Positions 59,517 to 64,000 of a DNA stretch of 64,000 nucleotides are shown in pieces. This stretch comes from Frateuria_A sp051900425 (GTDB taxonomy: Bacteria; Pseudomonadota; Gammaproteobacteria; Xanthomonadales; Rhodanobacteraceae). The notes under the pieces were generated by a model, which was not told the origin of the DNA, ran no database searches, and worked only from the letters and a program-made list of their open reading frames with translations. The first letter of the stretch is position 1; each line of letters opens with the position of its first letter. The stretch is from NCBI RefSeq assembly GCF_051900425.1, contig NZ_JBHZGK010000002.1, forward strand, positions 248,001 through 312,000, in the 5' to 3' direction. Made by a program: the position numbers and the translations under genes.

Positions 59517-62500
59517 TCAGCGGGACAGTCCGACGGGCTCGACGTTGTCGCCGGCATTCCGGTCGATGTACGCGTTGTACGGGTCGATGCCCGCGTAGAC
59601 CGGCTTTTTTTCCGTGACGAAATGAAAGACCTGCCTGCCGCTGTGCACCGGCCGCCATGCCATGCGGATCACGTCGGCCGGCTGGAACGTGGCTGCGCCC
59701 GGTTCGGCGGCGAAGAGGCCGATCTCGATGCGTTCATCGAGTGGCGCCTCCTGTTCCGCGCCCTTGCCGTCCGCGTAGAACTTCCGCGCCTCCACCGGCA
59801 CGCTGACGTCCCATTTGCCGTCGGCGCGCTGCACGGCCCTGGGCTGCTGGACCTTGAGGTCGTAAAGCGTGATCCGCTCGAACAGGTCGCTGATCAGTCG
59901 CAGGTCCGCCGGTGTCCTGGCTTCCTCGCGCAACAACGCGATCAGATCGAGTGAGCGCGGGTAGGGCGCCACGGTGAAGCGGTAGCGGTCCACGAAGCGC
60001 CGCAGCGCGCGGTTCACCGCGTCCTCGCCGATCCGCTCCTGCAACAGGTACATCGCGAGCGCGCCCTTGCCGTAGGCGATATGTTGCTGGCTCAGTTCGA
60101 CGCTGGCGAGCGGCTGCTCCGCGAGCACCTGGGTGCGACGGCCAGCCAGGTAGCGATCGAGCTGGAACTGAAGGTAACGGCGGATGCCGGCTTCGCCGTG
60201 CAGGCGCTTCATCACCATCAGCGCGGAGTACTGCGCCAGCGTTTCGTACAACAGCCCGGCCCCCTGCATCCGCGCTCCGAGCACCTGATGCCCCCACCAC
60301 TGGTGCGCGAGTTCATGGGCGGTGAGCATGGTGACCATGTCGATGGCCTGCGGATCCCTGAGGTCCATCGCGAAGGACGCGGTTTCGCCCACGGGGATCG
60401 TGTTCGCAAAGGCCTGGCCACCCTGCCGGTAGGCCGGCGTTTCGATGATCCTTGCCTGGTCGAACTGGTAGGGGCCGAAGGCCTGGCGGTAGTAGCCGAT
60501 GGAGGCCTGCATCGCCTTCATCATGCGGTCGACGTTCCAGTGATGCGCGGGATGGAAGTAGATCGCGTACTCGATGCCGTCGTGCGCCTGACGACGGACG
60601 GCATAGCGCCCCGATTCGATCGCGAAGTAGTTCTTGATGGGCGTGTCGGAGACGAAGCGCACCGTGCGGCGGCCGTCCTGTACACGCTCGGACACGCGCC
60701 TGCCGGGCGCAATCGGGGTCTGGTCGGCGCGGGTCGATACCGTGATGTCGGCGGTCGTCCAGCTGAGGTCGCCGCTGGGCAGGCTGCGCGTGGCGGCCAG
60801 GTCGTCCAGCCGCGGGAGCGGTTGGCGTTCCGGCAGGCCGTACCTGCGGCGCGCGGCCGGGTCCTCGAGCAGGCCGACGTCGCTCATGCCGATCCGCGGC
60901 GTGAGCTCGATCGAGTTCAGGTCGGTGCCGTTGGGCGCCAGTCCCGTCTCGGTGCCGGTGGCGCGGAAGCCGACCTGGGCCCGGCGGGTGTGGAAGGCGA
61001 GCGAGCGCGATTCCCCCGGCTGCATGGGCGAGTCGAGCCGATAGATGCGGTAGCCGAATGCTTCGTCGTCGCGTTCCAGTCGGGCGCCGGGAAAATCGAG
61101 ATCGACCAGTTCGAGCGCCGGGTCCATCAGCCGCACGTGGACCCGGTCGATCGGCGCGGCGGTTTCGTTGACCAGCCGATAGCGGCCGTGCACGTCCGCG
61201 CGAATCGCCTCCGGATACAGCGCGACGTCCAGCTCGACATGCCTGACCACCGGTTGCGGCAGGCCGGCGTAGCGGAAAAAGTGCTTTTCGTAGTCGGCGC
61301 GGTAACGCTGCTCGTTCTCCGCCGTGCGGAAGTCGTTGAGGATGAGCGTGTTGTAGACGATCCAGGCACCGCTCGCGAGGACGATCGTCGCGGCCACCGC
61401 GGCGAGCCGTCCGGTGCGGGCGGTCAGTCGCGTGGATATCCGGCGCAGCCGCGGCACCAGCCGCTCTGCGGTGCCACGCGGCCAGAGCAGGTGCGCCGCG
61501 ACCAGCAGCAGTACCGCCCCCGCAGCCCAGAACAGCCGGAACCACCAGGCGGCCTTCCAGAAAATGCCGGTGCCGACCATGTCCGACAGCGGCACCGCAG
61601 GCACGCTGCCATAGAGGAAGAGCGGGTACGCCAGCCCCATCGAGGGTCCGAAAAACCGCAGCACGAGGTACAGCGCCATCCAGCCCCACCCGGCGTATTT
61701 GCCCGGGCTGAGTGCCTGCACGAACACCGCGAGCGCCGCGACCACGACCGCATCCACCGTGCCCGGAAGGAGATACCAGAGCAGGTATTCGCCGGGTGTG
61801 GCATCGACGCCCCTGAGCAGTTGCACCAGCATGCCGGCTGCCATGCCGACGCACTCCGTCGCGAACAGAACCAACGCCAGTCCGATCAACTTCGGGAGCA
61901 TGAGCGCCCACGCCGGCAGCGGCGTCGCGTCGATGATTTCGTGCACCTTGCGCTCGCGTTCGCGCCACACGAGCTCGCCGCCGTAATAGGTCGCGATGAT
62001 CACCAGCAGCGTGTCGAAGCTCGCCTGGATGGCCGGCACGGATACTGAAGTGAGCGGGTAGAGCGTCACGCCGTACCAGCCCGAGGCGGTCAGCAGGCTC
62101 GGGAGCGTGAACGCGAAGGCGATCAGGAGAAGCACCAGGAAGACCGGGCTCTTGAAGATGTAGCGTGCTTCCATCGCGGCACGGGCGACCAGCTGCGCGC
62201 GAGCGGTGCGGCCATCGAAGCGGGCATCGGCAAGTCGCGGATACGGCGCGCCCGAAGCGGTCGCCGGAGTCGCCTTCGCCGCCGCCCGACGAAGCTTGCG
62301 CTGCTGCCGTCGCGACATGCCCCGTTCGGCAAACCGGAACCGGCGATAGGTCAGCGCCAACAGCGCGATCGACACGCCGACCCAGAGCAGCCGGCTCTGC
62401 ACCATCAGTCCCGACACCGGGATCGCGCCGGCGTTGAGCTCGGCCGCCGTGAAGTAGCGCGAGCTTGCCATGTAGGCGGACATGCCGAGCGGGTCCGCGA

Positions 62501-63119
62501 GCACGCGCAAGCCCAGCAGCTGTGGCTGGCCTGCCATGAGCCCCTGGGAGAGGAAATAGACCACCAGCAGCGCGACCACGCCGATGAACGTCCCGGCGGT
62601 CGAGCGCGTTGCGGTGGCGAGCGCGAAAAGCGTTGCCGAGATGATCAGCGCGTTCGGCAAGGCGAACAGGCCGTAGCCGATGGCGAACCCGGAGAGGTGG
62701 TTGGGCCCGAGCATCGCGTGGTTGGCGAAGGGCATCTGCGTGCCGAGCCATTGGCCGAGCGTCGCGGCCGCCATGACCAGCGCGCCGGCCGCGAAGGCGC
62801 CGAGAAAGCGGCCGAACAGGTAGGCGGATTTCGTGATGCAGGTCGCGCGCACGAGCGGGCCGAAGCCGGTCTGGTCATCGCGCACGATCACGTTCGAGAC
62901 GAACGCGGCGCCGATGAACAGGAACACGAACGACACGAGCAGATGGGACACGATGATCGTGTGCGGGCTGTTGAACAGCACGTTGCCGCCGCCCACCGTC
63001 ATGAGCTTCAACCCCGCCATGTCGACGAACGCGCCGAGGAACAGCAGGGCCGCGGCCGCGATGAAAAGCGGGCTGGTGGCCTGGTAGCGGAATTCGAACG
63101 CCGCGATCTTGCCAAGCAT
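59517..63119 (-). CDS. Fused ABC transporter permease / M1-family aminopeptidase
   Basis: A 1200-residue chain from ATG 63119. The N-terminal half has two ABC-2-like sets of six helices (for example VSFVFLFIGAAFVSNVIVRD and LPKLIGLALVLFATECVGMA). The C-terminal third is a gluzincin peptidase: TAHELAHQWWGHQVLGARMQ has the HExxH-x18-E zinc site at about residue 932, with YETLAQYSALMVMKR holding the third ligand. The GAMEN-like motif is not evident. Such fusions are widespread but poorly characterised, and they usually sit next to an ATPase gene, as here. It might export and trim a peptide. Confidence 0.88.
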   Translation of the reverse strand: MLGKIAAFEFRYQATSPLFIAAAALLFLGAFVDMAGLKLMTVGGGNVLFNSPHTIIVSHLLVSFVFLFIGAAFVSNVIVRDDQTGFGPLVRATCITKSAYLFGRFLGAFAAGALVMAAATLGQWLGTQMPFANHAMLGPNHLSGFAIGYGLFALPNALIISATLFALATATRSTAGTFIGVVALLVVYFLSQGLMAGQPQLLGLRVLADPLGMSAYMASSRYFTAAELNAGAIPVSGLMVQSRLLWVGVSIALLALTYRRFRFAERGMSRRQQRKLRRAAAKATPATASGAPYPRLADARFDGRTARAQLVARAAMEARYIFKSPVFLVLLLIAFAFTLPSLLTASGWYGVTLYPLTSVSVPAIQASFDTLLVIIATYYGGELVWRERERKVHEIIDATPLPAWALMLPKLIGLALVLFATECVGMAAGMLVQLLRGVDATPGEYLLWYLLPGTVDAVVVAALAVFVQALSPGKYAGWGWMALYLVLRFFGPSMGLAYPLFLYGSVPAVPLSDMVGTGIFWKAAWWFRLFWAAGAVLLLVAAHLLWPRGTAERLVPRLRRISTRLTARTGRLAAVAATIVLASGAWIVYNTLILNDFRTAENEQRYRADYEKHFFRYAGLPQPVVRHVELDVALYPEAIRADVHGRYRLVNETAAPIDRVHVRLMDPALELVDLDFPGARLERDDEAFGYRIYRLDSPMQPGESRSLAFHTRRAQVGFRATGTETGLAPNGTDLNSIELTPRIGMSDVGLLEDPAARRRYGLPERQPLPRLDDLAATRSLPSGDLSWTTADITVSTRADQTPIAPGRRVSERVQDGRRTVRFVSDTPIKNYFAIESGRYAVRRQAHDGIEYAIYFHPAHHWNVDRMMKAMQASIGYYRQAFGPYQFDQARIIETPAYRQGGQAFANTIPVGETASFAMDLRDPQAIDMVTMLTAHELAHQWWGHQVLGARMQGAGLLYETLAQYSALMVMKRLHGEAGIRRYLQFQLDRYLAGRRTQVLAEQPLASVELSQQHIAYGKGALAMYLLQERIGEDAVNRALRRFVDRYRFTVAPYPRSLDLIALLREEARTPADLRLISDLFERITLYDLKVQQPRAVQRADGKWDVSVPVEARKFYADGKGAEQEAPLDERIEIGLFAAEPGAATFQPADVIRMAWRPVHSGRQVFHFVTEKKPVYAGIDPYNAYIDRNAGDNVEPVGLSR

Positions 63120-63130
63120 GTCGGCGTTCC

Positions 63131-64000
63131 TCAGGCGGCGCGGCGGGATTGCGCGAGCGCGGAGAAATACACGTCCTCCAGGTCGCCCTCGAGCGCGCTG
63201 AAGCCGTCGCCCGGATCCGTGTCGGAAAGGACGTGCACCACCGTGCGGCCGGAGAGCAGGCGCGTCGAGATCAGCCGGTAGCGTTCCCGATAGCCGTCGA
63301 GCTCGGAACGCTCGATCACCTTGCGCCAGATCCGGCCGCGGGTGCGCTCGATCAGCTCCTGCGGTGCGCCCTCCAACTGGATGCGCCCACCGGCCAGCAC
63401 TGCCATGCGTGAACAAAGGTCGGCGACGTCGCCGACGATGTGGGTGGAGAGGATGACCACGACGTTTTCGCCGATCTCGGCCAGCAGGTTGAGAAAGCGG
63501 TTGCGTTCCTCCGGGTCGAGGCCGGCGGTCGGTTCGTCCACGATGATGAGCCCGGGACGGCCGATCAGCGCCTGGGCGATGCCGAAGCGCTGGCGCATGC
63601 CGCCGGAGAAGCCGGCGAGCGGCTTCTTGCGCACGTCCCACAGGTTGACCTGGTGGAGCAGCGTCTCGACCGTCTGCCGGCGGTCGGCGGCCGTCGCGAT
63701 GCCCTTCAGCACGGCCATGTGGTCGAGCATGTCGTAGGCCGACACGCGCGGATAGACGCCGAAGTCCTGGGGAAGGTAGCCAAGCGTGCGGCGCAGTTTT
63801 TCGGGCTCGGCGAGGACATCGGTCTCGCCGAAGCGGATGCTCCCTTCCGTCGGCGTCTGCAGTGTGGCGAGGGTGCGCATCAGCGTGGACTTGCCCGCGC
63901 CGTTGGGTCCGAGCAGGCCGTACATGCCCCGCGGGATCGACAGCGTCACCTGGTCGAGGGCGCGTGTGCCGTTGTCATAGACATGGCTGAGGTTGGTGAG
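63131..64000 (-). CDS. ABC transporter ATP-binding protein (5' partial)
   Basis: The partner ATPase of the fused permease-peptidase. The visible frame starts before the window edge: at 64000 it already reads LTNLSHVYDNGTRALDQVTL, so the true start is outside. It has Walker A LLGPNGAGKSTLMRTLATLQ, a Q-loop near GYLPQDFGVYPRV, signature FSGGMRQRFGIAQALIGRPG, Walker B IIVDEPTAGLDPEERN and a His switch in STHIVG. The C-terminal extension VLSDTDPGDGFSALEGDLED is of the regulatory type found in bacteriocin or antibiotic exporters. Its stop lies 12 bases upstream of the permease start (operon). Confidence 0.92.
   Translation of the reverse strand, partial: LTNLSHVYDNGTRALDQVTLSIPRGMYGLLGPNGAGKSTLMRTLATLQTPTEGSIRFGETDVLAEPEKLRRTLGYLPQDFGVYPRVSAYDMLDHMAVLKGIATAADRRQTVETLLHQVNLWDVRKKPLAGFSGGMRQRFGIAQALIGRPGLIIVDEPTAGLDPEERNRFLNLLAEIGENVVVILSTHIVGDVADLCSRMAVLAGGRIQLEGAPQELIERTRGRIWRKVIERSELDGYRERYRLISTRLLSGRTVVHVLSDTDPGDGFSALEGDLEDVYFSALAQSRRAA

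Overview
The window is a GC-rich gammaproteobacterial chromosome segment, most probably from Xanthomonadales, family Rhodanobacteraceae (Dyella/Rhodanobacter/Frateuria type). This is inferred from four things: the aspartate kinase-diaminopimelate decarboxylase fusion, the MurD2-MurL route to D-glutamate, tandem TamA/TamB, and several families of short palindromic intergenic repeats of the kind common in that order. No rRNA, tRNA or CRISPR array was recognised, and no phage was seen.

Layout. 1-4.6 kb: a DUF4197 protein cut by the window edge, peptide deformylase, a queuosine-precursor transporter overlapping an acyltransferase, a frameshifted small gene and a flavodoxin-like protein. 4.7-7.7 kb: small minus-strand genes; from about 5.3 kb they are separated by integron attC sites (two intact, others decayed) with no integrase, which makes a CALIN-like cassette cluster. 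7.8-13.2 kb: a two-gene molybdenum hydroxylase whose small subunit has lost its plant-type [2Fe-2S] cysteines (three are Asp), an amino-acid permease and a PhzF protein. 13.3-14.7 kb: tandem outer-membrane beta-barrel paralogues, the second broken by an in-frame TAG. 14.8-23.1 kb: class I fumarase, the LysC-LysA fusion, a DUF559 nuclease-like gene set inside palindromic repeats, then MurL and MurD2. 23.6-25.5 kb: six small KGG-repeat hydrophilin-like proteins plus a DUF2795 protein, all minus. 25.9-34.2 kb: TamB, TamA and an NdvB-like GH17-GT2 glucan synthase.

34.4-39.5 kb: a bacteriocin/microcin-type locus with an HlyD adaptor, a C39-peptidase ABC exporter (broken by two frameshifts), three double-glycine leader peptides each with one cysteine, and two small membrane proteins. 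This is the best candidate for an undescribed system. 39.5-64 kb: Dps, HrpA with a repeat-derived in-frame insertion, RelA, a TPR-like membrane protein, an epimerase, PBP1b, a lipoprotein, a MAPEG protein, the YoaA helicase, a VOC protein convergent with an AraC regulator, a metallothionein-like peptide, a HAD phosphatase, a flavoprotein, a DoxX relic, a fused ABC permease/M1 peptidase and its ATPase, which runs off the window.

Functional themes are cell-envelope construction (MurL/MurD2, PBP1b, TamA/B, NdvB), stress tolerance (KGG proteins, Dps, RelA, YoaA) and interbacterial competition. There are several broken reading frames (about 3.84, 7.15, 14.55, 36.68-36.70 and 59.3 kb). Some look like real decay; the single-base indels could be sequencing errors. 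Start sites were chosen by family length and Shine-Dalgarno context. All homology calls are from reading motifs; no search was run.
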